This document shows positions 8,610 to 17,885 of a stretch of DNA of 64,000 bases, piece by piece. Each line of letters opens with the position of its first letter. Within the stretch, counting starts at the first letter, position 1. A program made the position numbers and the translations under genes. The notes under the pieces were generated by a model, which made no database searches, had not been told where the DNA came from, and saw nothing but the letters and a program-made list of their open reading frames with translations. The DNA lies in the NCBI RefSeq assembly GCF_003351765.1, contig NZ_CP031229.1, positions 930,001-994,000 on the forward strand, written 5' to 3'. Source of the DNA: Ornithinimicrobium avium. GTDB lineage: Bacteria; Actinomycetota; Actinomycetes; Actinomycetales; Dermatophilaceae.

Positions 8610-11600
8610 CTAACCTGTGGTCACCCGCAGCCGCACCGGCTCGCCGCCCTCCCCGAGATCAGCCACCCTGACCGCGGCACCAGGTTCGCGGTACGGATTG
8701 GCCAGGGCACGCAGGCCCAGCGGCCTCCCGTCCACGCTCACTTCGGTCACGCCGTGACCGAAGCTGCCGCAGACGATCTCGACCTCGGCGCGTCGGCCAT
8801 CCGCCAGTGGCAGCGACGCGTGCACGGTGCCCAACGACGGGTCCAGCACGGGGTCGATCTCGAGCTCCTCGCCGGCGTGCCGCAGCCCGAGCATGCGCTG
8901 GGTGAGGACCTCCAGGAAGAGCCCTGGCCCGGACGAGTACACCCGCCATCCCGCCTCGAGCGGCACCTGCCCCGCCAGCGCCTTCTCATAGTCGGCCGAG
9001 GCTGCGTACCTGTCCGGGAAGGCCGCGTCGGAGGACGAGGAGTAGGTGTTGGCCTGCCGCGGCGCCGCGCTGGGCACGAGCTCCTGCAGCCCGACCGGCA
9101 CGGCGCGCGCGAGCGCCGCCAGCACCCCCGGCCCGTCGCCCACCCTGGCGAGGGCCTCGGCATACCGCAGGTGGGCGTGCATGTACATGATCCCCACCTC
9201 GCGCCCGAAGAAGCTGCTCGCCTCCGCACGCTGGAAGACCTCCGTCGGACCGCCGCGGTAGGCGACCGGCCGGTCGAAGAGCCGAGCGCCGTCGGGACCG
9301 AGCAGGTGCGCCTCGATGAGCGCCAGGTGCTCGCGAGCCGCGTCCGGCGAGAGCTGGTCGCCGGCGATGGCGTGGATCATCGGCAGCACGGAGTAGGTCA
9401 GCCCGGTGCGGGTGTCCCGCGGGTGGATCATCGGCTCGAGGCGCCCGTCCTCGAGCACTCCGTACCCCGACATCACCCCGTCGACGACGAGGTGGCGCTC
9501 GACGTCCCGCGAGGTGTCGGTCGCCAGGGCTCTCGCCCGCTCCCCCAGCTCCGGGTATGCCGTGCCCAGCCCCTCGACGAGCCGGTTCAGCGCCTCCACC
9601 TGGAGGACCGCCGTCCACGTCGAGACCATCCGCCGGGCGAGGTCGGGGTCGGCGGGCTGGAGGGAGTCGTTCCAGTCGCCGTGACCGTAGGCGGGCAGCG
9701 AGGTGCCGCCGATGAAGGTGCTCTCGACGACGTCGAGCGCCCGGCGCAGGTGCTCGGCGACCGAGCCGCTCCCCCCGGGCGCGGCGTCGCCGGTGAAGCC
9801 GACCTCCTCCTCGAGCACGGACCGGTCGCCGGTGGCGTGGAGGTACTGGCCCACCGCCAGGAGCGGCCAGTAGACGACGTCGCCGTGCGCGTCGTCTACG
9901 GCGTCGACGCGGTGCGAGGCGAGGAAGTCGAAGGCCTGGGGCCAGTCGCCCCGCTCGTGCTGGCCGCGCAGGACCAGGAGGAGCAGCTCGCGCCACTCGC
10001 CGTGGCGCGCCCAGGACCGCAGCAGGCCCACCGGCCCCTGGCAGACGTCGCGGGTCCCCCACTTGCCGCCGGTGTGCTGCTCGAGCCCTCGCGGCGAGAG
10101 GTAGTGGACGGCGGCGTCGTGCGCGTACCACCCGGTGACCCGGGCGATGCGGGCGAGCGCGTCGGCGCCGTCCCCCGCACCCTCTGCCGAGACGGTGACG
10201 GCCTCGTGGACCGCCGGCCACAGGTCGGCCCCGGCGGAGGTCGCCCCGGTGGCCGCGTCGCCGCCCGGCCGTGCCCCGGGCAGCAGCTCGAGCGCCCACT
10301 CCGCGGAGGGCTCCAGGCGCAGCGTGACCAGCGGCTCGCCGCGGGTCTGCCCGTCGGAGAAGATCGCGCCGTCGTCCGAGACCTCGTGCACGTCGGCACC
10401 CTCGACGGCGACCTCCAGCGAGTCGATCGTCGCCCCCTCCGGCGCGGCGACACGCACGCCGCTGCCGGTGTCGGTGATCTCGCCCACCTGCCCGGGTGCG
10501 CCGGCCCAGTCGAGGTGCAGCAGGGCGAGCGCCGGCACCGGTGCGCCGCTCAGGGTCTCGACCTCGACCCGGCAGCTCCCCGAGACCGACTGGGCGCGCG
10601 CGGTGACGCGGAGGGTGAGGTCGGCCAGGACGTACCACCACGTGGCCAGGTCGACGTCGCTGAGCCACAGGCTCGGGGTGCCCAGCAGCTGCCAGCCGTC
10701 GCCGAGGTCGACGGCGAGCCGCATACCCCGCATCCGGGCGATGCCGAGCAGGTCCTCGCGGGCGGAGAGGACCCGCCCGAGGTCCACGTGGCCGCGGGTG
10801 AGCTGGCTGCAGAAGGAGCCGTCCATCCATACGGTGCTGGTCACGTCCCCCTCGCTCGGCAGCAGGCGGTGCAGCGGGCGCAGGATCTGACCGTGCGGGC
10901 GGAGCACCGCCGCCTGCTTCGCGGCGGTGACCACGTGCCCCCCGGCCGGTGTGAACCAGCTGACCTGCCGACCGTCCAGGGTCTCCACGTGCGACCGGCC
11001 GGTGCCGACCAGCTGTTCTGCCTCCCCGGCGCTGAGGTCGCGCGGCAGGAGCGGCGGAGCGCTGTCCAGCAGGTTGCGGCCGGGCTCGTCCTCGAGTTGC
11101 GTCGTCCCCGGCTGCTCGAGGTCACGGTGCACGAGCGGTCGCGGATCCGGCTCCAGCCCCTCGGCCACGGCCGCGTCGGCGTCGGAGGTCGCGCCCGGGT
11201 GGTCCGCCAGGAGCACGGTGAAGAACCCGCTCGTCCAGTCCTCCCCGGGCGCCAGCGCCACCGTCTCGCTCTGGAGGGCGGCCGCGGCGTGCTCGTGCTG
11301 GAGCCGTTCGCCGGGCAGGTCCGCGCGCAGCCCGGGCCACGCAGCCCCCTCCGGACGTCCCCGGCCCGCGAGCTGGAGCCCGTCGGTGGCCCAGCTCGTC
11401 GCTCGGGTCCAGCACCCGACCAGCGCCCACGGCGCCCTCTCCCCCGGCATGTTCTGGCGGACCGCGACGCCGGGCCCACGGGCACCCAGGTCGACCGGCG
11501 AGAGGTCGAGGTACTGGCTGGGGTAGAGGCGGTTCGCCAACAGCACCTCCGCGGGCGACAGCGCGAGGTCCTGGACGTGGAGCAGGTCGACCTCCAACTG

Positions 11601-11960
11601 CTCCTCGCCCCCGTTGGTCAAGAGCACCTGCCAGCTCCACCCGGTCCGTCCCGGCAGGGTGGACAGCCGCCAGCTCCAGGTGACCGGGAGGTCCGGCAGG
11701 GTGCCCGTGCGGACGGCCACGACCTTCCCGCCCGGGCCGACCGTGTCGCCGGTCGGACGCGGGCCGACCGGGTCGCCGGTCGAGCGGGTGCCCACCAGCG
11801 GGTATGGCGTCCAGCCACCGTCGCGCACGCGCAGCCACAGGCCCCCGATGCCGTCCTCCAGCTCCGAGGCGGGATGGAGCAGCAGGTCGAGCCCGAAGAC
11901 GCGGGCGGAGCGCAGGGCTCCGGTCGAGGTCAGGTCCAGGCGCACCTCGTCGTCCGTCAT
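8610..11960 (-). CDS. GH94 phosphorylase, probably 1,2-beta-oligoglucan phosphorylase
   Basis: GH94 enzymes split beta-glucosides with phosphate to give alpha-glucose 1-phosphate. This 1116-residue protein carries the (alpha/alpha)6 core with the general-acid block YGHGDWNDSLQ (about residue 760) and MIHPRDTRTGLTYSVLPM. It has no signal peptide, so it acts in the cytoplasm. Its length fits 1,2-beta-oligoglucan phosphorylases (about 1100 residues) better than cellobiose (about 800) or cellodextrin (about 980) phosphorylases. The neighbouring PF10091-type glucanase and GH3 enzyme support that specificity. It is transcribed divergently from the LacI regulator, with a LacI-type palindrome 11 bases upstream of ATG 11960. 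A truncated copy of its 3' end lies at 1-277. Confidence 0.85.
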   Translation of the reverse strand: MTDDEVRLDLTSTGALRSARVFGLDLLLHPASELEDGIGGLWLRVRDGGWTPYPLVGTRSTGDPVGPRPTGDTVGPGGKVVAVRTGTLPDLPVTWSWRLSTLPGRTGWSWQVLLTNGGEEQLEVDLLHVQDLALSPAEVLLANRLYPSQYLDLSPVDLGARGPGVAVRQNMPGERAPWALVGCWTRATSWATDGLQLAGRGRPEGAAWPGLRADLPGERLQHEHAAAALQSETVALAPGEDWTSGFFTVLLADHPGATSDADAAVAEGLEPDPRPLVHRDLEQPGTTQLEDEPGRNLLDSAPPLLPRDLSAGEAEQLVGTGRSHVETLDGRQVSWFTPAGGHVVTAAKQAAVLRPHGQILRPLHRLLPSEGDVTSTVWMDGSFCSQLTRGHVDLGRVLSAREDLLGIARMRGMRLAVDLGDGWQLLGTPSLWLSDVDLATWWYVLADLTLRVTARAQSVSGSCRVEVETLSGAPVPALALLHLDWAGAPGQVGEITDTGSGVRVAAPEGATIDSLEVAVEGADVHEVSDDGAIFSDGQTRGEPLVTLRLEPSAEWALELLPGARPGGDAATGATSAGADLWPAVHEAVTVSAEGAGDGADALARIARVTGWYAHDAAVHYLSPRGLEQHTGGKWGTRDVCQGPVGLLRSWARHGEWRELLLLVLRGQHERGDWPQAFDFLASHRVDAVDDAHGDVVYWPLLAVGQYLHATGDRSVLEEEVGFTGDAAPGGSGSVAEHLRRALDVVESTFIGGTSLPAYGHGDWNDSLQPADPDLARRMVSTWTAVLQVEALNRLVEGLGTAYPELGERARALATDTSRDVERHLVVDGVMSGYGVLEDGRLEPMIHPRDTRTGLTYSVLPMIHAIAGDQLSPDAAREHLALIEAHLLGPDGARLFDRPVAYRGGPTEVFQRAEASSFFGREVGIMYMHAHLRYAEALARVGDGPGVLAALARAVPVGLQELVPSAAPRQANTYSSSSDAAFPDRYAASADYEKALAGQVPLEAGWRVYSSGPGLFLEVLTQRMLGLRHAGEELEIDPVLDPSLGTVHASLPLADGRRAEVEIVCGSFGHGVTEVSVDGRPLGLRALANPYREPGAAVRVADLGEGGEPVRLRVTTG

Positions 11961-11970
11961 GGCCTCGACG

Positions 11971-11982
11971 GTAAGCGCTTTC
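11971..11982. promoter_or_regulatory. LacI-family operator before the GH94 gene
   Basis: GTAAGCGCTTTC is a near-palindrome with the AAGCGCTT core typical of LacI/CcpA-type operators. It differs by one base from the perfect palindrome at 13141-13152 and sits between the divergent GH94 and LacI genes. Binding here would block the GH94 promoter or transcript start and could autoregulate lacI. Confidence 0.65.
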
Positions 11983-12047
11983 ACCTGTGGCTCGCAACGC
12001 CGACCTCGGTCGCTATCCTGGGCGGGATCGCAGGAGGAAACGAGCCG

Positions 12048-13064
12048 ATGACCACCGTCCGACCCCGCGGAGGGTCCCGCGCCACCATCTACCAGGTGGC
12101 CGAGGCCGCCGGCGTGTCCATCGCCACGGTGTCCCGGATGATCAGCTCCCCGGACAAGGTCTCCCCGGGCACGCGGGACAAGGTCCAGCACGCCATCGAC
12201 CGGCTCAACTACGTGCCCCACGGCGCCGCCCGGTCCCTGGCCGCGCGGCAGCAGGAGGCCTACGGGCTGGTGCTGCCCGAGCTCGCCGGTCCCTACTACG
12301 CCGAGTTGCTGACCGGGTTCGAGCAGGCCGCCGCCGAGCGGGGGGCCGGCGTGGTCCTGCTCCTCACCCACGACAAGGAGGACGTCGAGCGCGCCGTGAG
12401 CCGCCTCGCCGGCCGGGTGGACGCGATCGCCCTGATGGGCGGCGTGCACGCCTCGGTCGAGACCGTCTCGGCGGTGGCGAGGAAGATCCCCGTCGTGCGG
12501 GTCGCCGCTGAGCAGACGGACGAGATCGAGACCTTCTCGACCGAGAACATGGAGTCGGCGCGGGAGCTGACGCGGCACCTGCTGCACGTCCACGGCCTGC
12601 GCCGCCTCGTCTTCGTCGGCGCGACCGCGACCGTCCCCGACGCCCGGGGCCGCTACCAGGGGTTCGTCGAGGCCCACCGCGAGGCGGGTCTGCGTCCGGC
12701 GCCGCGCCTGGCGGCGGACCTCAGCGAGGACGGTGGACGCCGGGTCGCCGAGATGGTCGCCGACGGCCTCCTGAGCGCCGACGGCGTCGTGTGCGCCAAC
12801 GACGAGCTGGCCCTCGGGCTGCTCGCGGGGCTGGCGGCCGCCGGCATCGAGGTCCCGGGGACGATCGCCGTCACGGGGTGGGACGACCAGATGGCGGCCC
12901 GCTACGTGACGCCGGCGCTGACCACCGTGCGCCAGCCGGTCCGGGAGCTGGGGCGCAGGGTGGCGGACCGCATACACGAGCTGCTGTCCGGCGAGAACGG
13001 CAGCACGGCGGACCACGAGATCGCCACCGAGCTCGTCGTCCGACGCTCCTGCGGCTGCCCCTGA
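12048..13064 (+). CDS. LacI-family transcriptional repressor
   Basis: A 338-residue regulator with an N-terminal helix-turn-helix (TIYQVAEAAGVSIATVSRMI, about residues 13-32), hinge helix (PHGAARSLAARQ), and a periplasmic-binding-protein-like sugar-sensing domain ending near DHEIATELVVRRSCG. The start ATG 12048 has GGAGG upstream with a possible -10 TATCCT at 12014. It lies between the GH94 gene and the sugar ABC operon. Two copies of an AAGCGCTT palindrome flank it, so it most likely represses both units until a glucan-derived sugar binds. The inducer is unknown; sophorose-type oligosaccharides are predicted from the locus. Confidence 0.9.
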   Translation: MTTVRPRGGSRATIYQVAEAAGVSIATVSRMISSPDKVSPGTRDKVQHAIDRLNYVPHGAARSLAARQQEAYGLVLPELAGPYYAELLTGFEQAAAERGAGVVLLLTHDKEDVERAVSRLAGRVDAIALMGGVHASVETVSAVARKIPVVRVAAEQTDEIETFSTENMESARELTRHLLHVHGLRRLVFVGATATVPDARGRYQGFVEAHREAGLRPAPRLAADLSEDGGRRVAEMVADGLLSADGVVCANDELALGLLAGLAAAGIEVPGTIAVTGWDDQMAARYVTPALTTVRQPVRELGRRVADRIHELLSGENGSTADHEIATELVVRRSCGCP

Positions 13065-13093
13065 CGAGGCGCCCCCGACGCCGGAACTCCCGG

Positions 13094-13122
13094 TTGTGCG
13101 CCCCCCTGACCCTGTGTACCTT
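13094..13122 (+). promoter_or_regulatory. Candidate promoter of the glucan-uptake operon
   Basis: TTGTGC and TACCTT are separated by 17 bases and lie 18 bases upstream of the operator palindrome, so the predicted transcript start (about 13129) would sit just ahead of the repressor site. Both boxes are imperfect. Confidence 0.35.
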
Positions 13123-13140
13123 GTTGGACATGCGCATCCT

Positions 13141-13152
13141 GTAAGCGCTTAC
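13141..13152. promoter_or_regulatory. Perfect LacI-family operator palindrome
   Basis: GTAAGCGCTTAC is a perfect 12-base palindrome located 42 bases upstream of the sugar-binding-protein start. It matches the site at 11971-11982 in 11 of 12 positions. It is the expected target of the LacI repressor encoded immediately upstream and would act as a roadblock downstream of the promoter. Confidence 0.75.
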
Positions 13153-13194
13153 TCACACGGTCGTGGGCTTCTGCCCCGAGAGAGAGGCACCTCC

Positions 13195-14490
13195 ATGCGT
13201 CGCAGTTATCTGTTCATCGCCCTCACCGCGAGCACAGCGCTGGCCCTCACCGGCTGCGGGCGCGACAGCGGCGGCTCCGGCGGCGAGGCGGCCCCGACCA
13301 CCGGCGCAGCGGTCGCCACCGAAGGCGTCTCCGGCAGCCTCGACGTGTGGGCGATGGGCGCCGAGGGCGAGAAGCTCCCCGACCTGGTCAAGGAGTTCAC
13401 CGCCGACCACCCCGACATCAAGGTCAACGTCACCGCGGTGCCCTGGGACTCCGCCCACGACAAGTTCGTCAACTCCATCACCGCCGGCACCACCCCGGAC
13501 GTCGCCATGGTCGGCACGACCTGGATGGGCGAGTTCGCCGGGATGGACGCCCTCGACCCGACCCCGGGCACGATCGACACCTCGAAGTTCTTCGAGGGCG
13601 GGCACAACACCACCGTCGTCGACGGCACCTCCTACGGCGTGCCCTGGTACGTCGAGACCCGCATGGTCTACTACCGCACCGACGTCCTCAACGACGCCGG
13701 CGTCGAGGAGGTCCCGACCGACCAGGACGCGTTCAAGGACATGGCCGCCTCGCTGCAGGACACCAAGGACGTCAAGTGGGGCATCAGCCTCCAGCCCGGC
13801 CAGACCGGGTCCTGGCAGACGGTCCTGCCGTTCGCCTGGTCGCGCGGCGCGAGCATCGCCGACGACAACGGCTGGACCTTCGACACCCCCGAGATGGTCA
13901 AGGCCGTCGACTACTACGGCAGCTTCTTCGCCGACAAGATCGCCGACCCGAACCCGCCACAGGGCCAGACCGAGGCCGACTTCGTCAGCGGCAAGGTCCC
14001 GATGTTCGTCTCCGGACCGTGGATGCGCACGATCGTGGAGGACTTCGCCAAGCAGAACAAGGGCGACGACTCCTTCGCCGAAAGGTACGACGTGGCGCCG
14101 ATCCCCTCGGCCGACGGCGCCGAGTCCAGCTCCTTCATCGGCGGCTCCAACCTGGCCGTCTTCAAGAACACCGAGAGCCGCGACGCCGCCTGGACCCTGG
14201 TCGACTGGCTGACCCAGCCCGACACCCAGGTCAAGTGGTTCGAGCTGACCACCGACCTGCCCTCGGTGCAGTCGGCCTGGGAGGACCCGAAGCTCTCCAG
14301 CGACGAGAAGCTGGCCAAGTTCGGCACCGCCCTGCAGACCGCCCAGGCGCCGCCGAGCTTCTCCACGTGGGAGCAGGTCGCCGAGGCCTTCGACGGCGAG
14401 ATCGAGAAGGTCGCCAAGCAGGGCCTGTCCGGTGCTGACGCCATGGAGGCGACCCAGTCCCAGGCAGAGTCGATCGGCACCGGGCAGTAA
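13195..14490 (+). CDS. Sugar ABC transporter substrate-binding lipoprotein
   Basis: A 431-residue extracellular solute-binding protein (MalE/UgpB-like family 1). The signal peptide ends in the lipobox LALTGCG, so it is tethered to the outer face of the membrane. The mature part starts with the common opener GSLDVWAMGAEGEKLPDLVKE. It is the first gene of a five-gene operon (permeases, glucanase, GH3) with spacings of 1 to 22 bases. In this context it should capture oligosaccharides released from a glucan, most likely sophorooligosaccharides, and pass them to the two permeases. The start at ATG 13195 is preceded by GAGAGAGG. Ligand identity is inference from the neighbours. Confidence 0.9.
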   Translation: MRRSYLFIALTASTALALTGCGRDSGGSGGEAAPTTGAAVATEGVSGSLDVWAMGAEGEKLPDLVKEFTADHPDIKVNVTAVPWDSAHDKFVNSITAGTTPDVAMVGTTWMGEFAGMDALDPTPGTIDTSKFFEGGHNTTVVDGTSYGVPWYVETRMVYYRTDVLNDAGVEEVPTDQDAFKDMAASLQDTKDVKWGISLQPGQTGSWQTVLPFAWSRGASIADDNGWTFDTPEMVKAVDYYGSFFADKIADPNPPQGQTEADFVSGKVPMFVSGPWMRTIVEDFAKQNKGDDSFAERYDVAPIPSADGAESSSFIGGSNLAVFKNTESRDAAWTLVDWLTQPDTQVKWFELTTDLPSVQSAWEDPKLSSDEKLAKFGTALQTAQAPPSFSTWEQVAEAFDGEIEKVAKQGLSGADAMEATQSQAESIGTGQ

Positions 14491-14493
14491 GCC

Positions 14494-15456
14494 GTGGCCG
14501 CCCCGACCACGACTCCTCCGTCGCAGCAGGGGCGCGGCAAGCACAAGGCCACCTCCTCCCGCTCCTCCCGCCCGCCCGGGGCGGTGCGGGAGGAGCGGGC
14601 CGGGTGGATCCTGACCCTGCCCTTCCTGCTGCTCTTCCTGGTCTTCACCGCCTGGCCGGTGGTCCAGTCGGTCTTCTTCTCCTTCACCGACATCCACAAC
14701 CGTGACCTGCGCACGCCGTTCGCGGTCAACTTCGTCGCCTTCGACCAGTACACGAAGGCGTTCGCCGACCCGCAGTTCCAGCACGCCGCCTTCAACACCG
14801 CCTACTTCGTCGTGGTGGGCGTGCCGCTGACGATGGCGATCGCGCTGGCCGCCGCGGTGGTCCTCAACAGCGGGATCAGCAAGTTCCGGTCCGTCTTCCG
14901 GCTCGGCTTCTACACGCCGGTCATCACCTCGATCGTCGCCGTCGCGGTCGTCTGGCGCTTCCTGCTCAACCCCGAGAGCGGCCTGGTCAACACGGTCCTG
15001 GCCTGGGTCGGGATCGACGGGCCCAACTGGCTCGGCTCGACCACCTGGGCCATGCCCTCGCTCATCGCGATGGCCACCTGGCGCAACTTCGGCACGGCGA
15101 TGATCATCTTCCTCGCCGGCCTGCAGGCGGTGCCGATCATGCTGCACGAGGCCGCGGCCATCGACGGGGCCAACGCCTGGCAGCGCTTCGTCAACGTCAC
15201 GCTGCCGATCCTGCGCCCGACGATCCTCTTCGTCTCGGTCACCACGGCCATCGGCTACCTGCAGTTCTTCGAGGAACCCTTCGTGATGACCCAGGGCGGC
15301 CCGCTGGACAGCACGCTGTCGGCGTCGATGTACACCTACCAGCAGTTCAGCTTCGGCAACTACGGGTATGCCGCCGCGCTGAGCTATCTCATCTTCGTCG
15401 TCATCGTCATCGTCACCGTGGTCCAGTTCCGCTTCCTCTCCGAGCGGGAGGACTGA
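14494..15456 (+). CDS. Sugar ABC transporter permease (MalF/MsmF type)
   Basis: A 320-residue inner-membrane permease with about six hydrophobic segments and the EAA loop EAAAIDGANAWQRFVNVTLP that docks the ATPase. Its N-terminal cytoplasmic extension is rich in Ser, Pro and Arg. The GTG start lies three bases after the binding protein's stop. It pairs with the next gene to form the channel. No ATPase gene is present in the operon; actinobacteria usually energise such importers with a shared MsiK/UgpC-type ATPase encoded elsewhere. Confidence 0.9.
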   Translation: MAAPTTTPPSQQGRGKHKATSSRSSRPPGAVREERAGWILTLPFLLLFLVFTAWPVVQSVFFSFTDIHNRDLRTPFAVNFVAFDQYTKAFADPQFQHAAFNTAYFVVVGVPLTMAIALAAAVVLNSGISKFRSVFRLGFYTPVITSIVAVAVVWRFLLNPESGLVNTVLAWVGIDGPNWLGSTTWAMPSLIAMATWRNFGTAMIIFLAGLQAVPIMLHEAAAIDGANAWQRFVNVTLPILRPTILFVSVTTAIGYLQFFEEPFVMTQGGPLDSTLSASMYTYQQFSFGNYGYAAALSYLIFVVIVIVTVVQFRFLSERED

Positions 15457-15457
15457 C

Positions 15458-16288
15458 ATGACCCGCGAGACCAGCTTCCGCAGCCGGTGGTGGCTCTACC
15501 TGCTGCTGACGATCGCGCTCATCGTCGTCATCACGCCGTTCGTGTGGATGGTGCTGGGCAGCGTCAAGACCAACGCCGAGCTGCGCCAGGTGCCGCCCAC
15601 CTGGTTGCCCGAGCACCCGACGCTGGACAACTACACGAGCCTGTTCAGCCGGCTGTCGTTCGGCCGCTACTTCTTCAACTCCACGCTCGTGGCCGTGGTC
15701 GTGACGGCGTCCAACCTGATCTTCTGCTCGATGGTCGGCTACGCGCTGGTCATGCTGAACTTCCGCGGCAAGAAGGTCATCTTCGGGCTCATCATCGGCA
15801 CCCTGATGATCCCCGGCGTGGTCACCTTCGTCCCGCTGTTCGTCCTCGTGGCCAACCTGGGCCTGGTCGACACCCTGCCCGGGCTGTTCCTGCCCTTCCT
15901 GGTCGCCCCCTTCGGCGTGTTCCTGATGCGGCAGTTCATCATGAGCCTGCCCCGCGACCTGGTCGAGGCGGCGCGGATCGACGGCGCCGGGGAGCTGGCC
16001 ATCTTCGGCCGGGTCATCCTGCCGCTGCTCGGCCCGGCCATGGCGACCCTGGGGATCCTGACCTTCCTGGGCAGCTGGAACAACTTCCTGTGGCCCCTGG
16101 TCGTGGCCCAGACCGAGAACACCTACACCCTGCCCGTCGCCCTGGCCCTGGTCTCGACGGGGCAGAACCAGACGGAGTACGGCCTGCTCATGGCCGGCGC
16201 GACCGTCGTCGTGCTGCCCGTCCTCATCGTCTTCCTGCTCTTCCAGAAGAGGTTCATCCAGGGCATCGCCACCACCGGTATGAAGTAG
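15458..16288 (+). CDS. Sugar ABC transporter permease (MalG/MsmG type)
   Basis: The second permease of the importer is 276 residues long, with about six membrane spans and the EAA motif EAARIDGAGELAIFGRVILP. The usual MalG-type C-terminus (FLLFQKRFIQGIATTGMK) is intact. ATG 15458 follows the first permease by one base, indicating translational coupling. It acts with the MsmF-like partner and the lipoprotein at 13195-14490 to import oligosaccharides. Confidence 0.92.
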   Translation: MTRETSFRSRWWLYLLLTIALIVVITPFVWMVLGSVKTNAELRQVPPTWLPEHPTLDNYTSLFSRLSFGRYFFNSTLVAVVVTASNLIFCSMVGYALVMLNFRGKKVIFGLIIGTLMIPGVVTFVPLFVLVANLGLVDTLPGLFLPFLVAPFGVFLMRQFIMSLPRDLVEAARIDGAGELAIFGRVILPLLGPAMATLGILTFLGSWNNFLWPLVVAQTENTYTLPVALALVSTGQNQTEYGLLMAGATVVVLPVLIVFLLFQKRFIQGIATTGMK

Positions 16289-16310
16289 CCGACCAGTCTC
16301 GGAGGCCACC

Positions 16311-17885
16311 ATGGCACACGCACCCACCCCCCTCGACCGCCTCGGGTCCACGCCCGTCACCCGGCGGACCGCCCTGGCCGGCGGCCTCGCCGCCGCAGCC
16401 CTCGCGGCATACCCCTCCCCCGCAGGGGCAGCACAGGGCATCGGCCCCCGCACGCCCGTTCCGGGCCTCCCGCCGGCGGACCGGCGGCTGCTGCTGCGCT
16501 GGGCGCGCGACACGTGGCACTCGATGGTCGCGATGGCGGACCCGGGCACCGGCCTGGTCTCGGACAACATCACCGGCGACCTGGCCACCCCGGCCGTCTA
16601 CACCAGCCCGACGAACATCGGCGGCTACCTGTGGTCGACGATCGTCGCCCGCGACCTGCGCATCATCACCCCGGGCGAGGCCTCGCGGCGGATCCGCCAG
16701 ACGCTGCGCACCCTGCAGGGCATGGAGCACCACACCGCCAGCGGGATGTACTTCAACTGGTACGACCCGCGCGACGGCTCGGTCATCCACGCCTGGCCGG
16801 AGAACGGCGTCCCGGTCGTGCCGTTCGTCTCCAGCGTCGACGCCTCGTGGCTCGGTGCCGCGCTCCTCGTCGTGCGCAACGCCGACCCGGCCAACCGCAA
16901 GGTCGCCGGCCAGATGTTCGAGCGGATGCGCTTCGACGTCTTCGCCGACTCGACCTTCTCCAAGCCCTACCTGATGTACGGCGGCTTCTACCTCGAGGAG
17001 CCGACCGCCCTGACCAGCCCGCCGCCGACGGTCCCCCGCGACCTCATCGGCGAGGGCACCGACGTCTGGTACACCCGCGACCACCACTACGACACGATCG
17101 TCTCCGAGACGCGGGTGACGACCTACCTGGCGATGGCCAAGCAGCAGGTGCCGCCGGAGACCTATTTCCAGGCGTGGCGGACCTTCCCGCCGGACTGGAC
17201 CTGGCCGGAGATGCCCCCCGTGGGGCAGTGGCGCACCTACCTGGGCGTCGACGTCTTCGAGGGTGCCCACGACTACTACGACAGGCTCACGGTGCCGGGC
17301 TGGGGCGGCTCGATGTTCGAGGAGCTCATGCCCAACGTCTTCGTGCCCGAGGAGGACTGGGCGCCGAGGAGCTGGGGCCGCAACCACCCCAACCACGTCG
17401 CGGTGCAGCGGCTGCACGGCCTGGAGGAGTACGGCTACTGGGGCTTCAGCCCGGCGAGCCACCCCTATGGCGGCTACTCCGAGTGGGGCGTGGACGCCCT
17501 CGGGCTGAAGCCGGACGGCTACTTCTCCGACATCGAGCACACCGACTACCACTGGGACCAGCCCAAGCCGGACTTCGGCGACGGCGTGGTCACCCCGCAC
17601 GCGGCCTTCCTGGCGATGATGCACGAGCGGGAGCAGGCGATCGCCACCCTGAGCGCGATCGAGGCGGACTTCGACAGCTACGGCCCCGGCGGCTTCTACG
17701 ACGCGGTCGCCACCCAGTCCGGGCAGGTCGCCCAGCGGCACCTCTCGCTGGACCAGGCGATGATCATGGGCTCGCTCGGCAACGTCCTGGCCGACGGCCT
17801 GCTCCAGCGCTACTTCGTGCGCGGCGAGGTCGAGCGCGAGGTGCGTCCCGTCATCGCCCTCGAGGAGTTCGGCGCCAGCGAGTGA
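16311..17885 (+). CDS. Tat-exported glucanase-like protein, PF10091 (GH144-type) family
   Basis: A 524-residue protein with a twin-arginine signal (TRRTALAGG, residues 17-25, then a hydrophobic stretch ending in AGA). The rest resembles the glycoamylase-like (alpha/alpha)6 family PF10091, which includes GH144 endo-beta-1,2-glucanases. Typical blocks are GYLWSTIVARDLRII, YFNWYDPRDG, GGSMFEELMP, WGFSPASHPYGGYSEWG and GPGGFYDAVA. It would cut an extracellular glucan into oligosaccharides for the importer encoded just upstream. It overlaps the GH3 gene by four bases. I assign beta-1,2-glucanase from the company of GH94 and GH3; the catalytic acids of GH144 are not certain enough to check by eye, and other endo-glucanase activities remain possible. 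Confidence 0.75.
   Translation: MAHAPTPLDRLGSTPVTRRTALAGGLAAAALAAYPSPAGAAQGIGPRTPVPGLPPADRRLLLRWARDTWHSMVAMADPGTGLVSDNITGDLATPAVYTSPTNIGGYLWSTIVARDLRIITPGEASRRIRQTLRTLQGMEHHTASGMYFNWYDPRDGSVIHAWPENGVPVVPFVSSVDASWLGAALLVVRNADPANRKVAGQMFERMRFDVFADSTFSKPYLMYGGFYLEEPTALTSPPPTVPRDLIGEGTDVWYTRDHHYDTIVSETRVTTYLAMAKQQVPPETYFQAWRTFPPDWTWPEMPPVGQWRTYLGVDVFEGAHDYYDRLTVPGWGGSMFEELMPNVFVPEEDWAPRSWGRNHPNHVAVQRLHGLEEYGYWGFSPASHPYGGYSEWGVDALGLKPDGYFSDIEHTDYHWDQPKPDFGDGVVTPHAAFLAMMHEREQAIATLSAIEADFDSYGPGGFYDAVATQSGQVAQRHLSLDQAMIMGSLGNVLADGLLQRYFVRGEVEREVRPVIALEEFGASE

Noticed and set aside
8529..13064. A plus-strand open frame of about 1500 codons running through the GH94 gene into lacI
   Set aside because: Its first two thirds are the GC-frame mirror of the GH94 coding sequence and show no family motifs; only the LacI part from 12048 is real.
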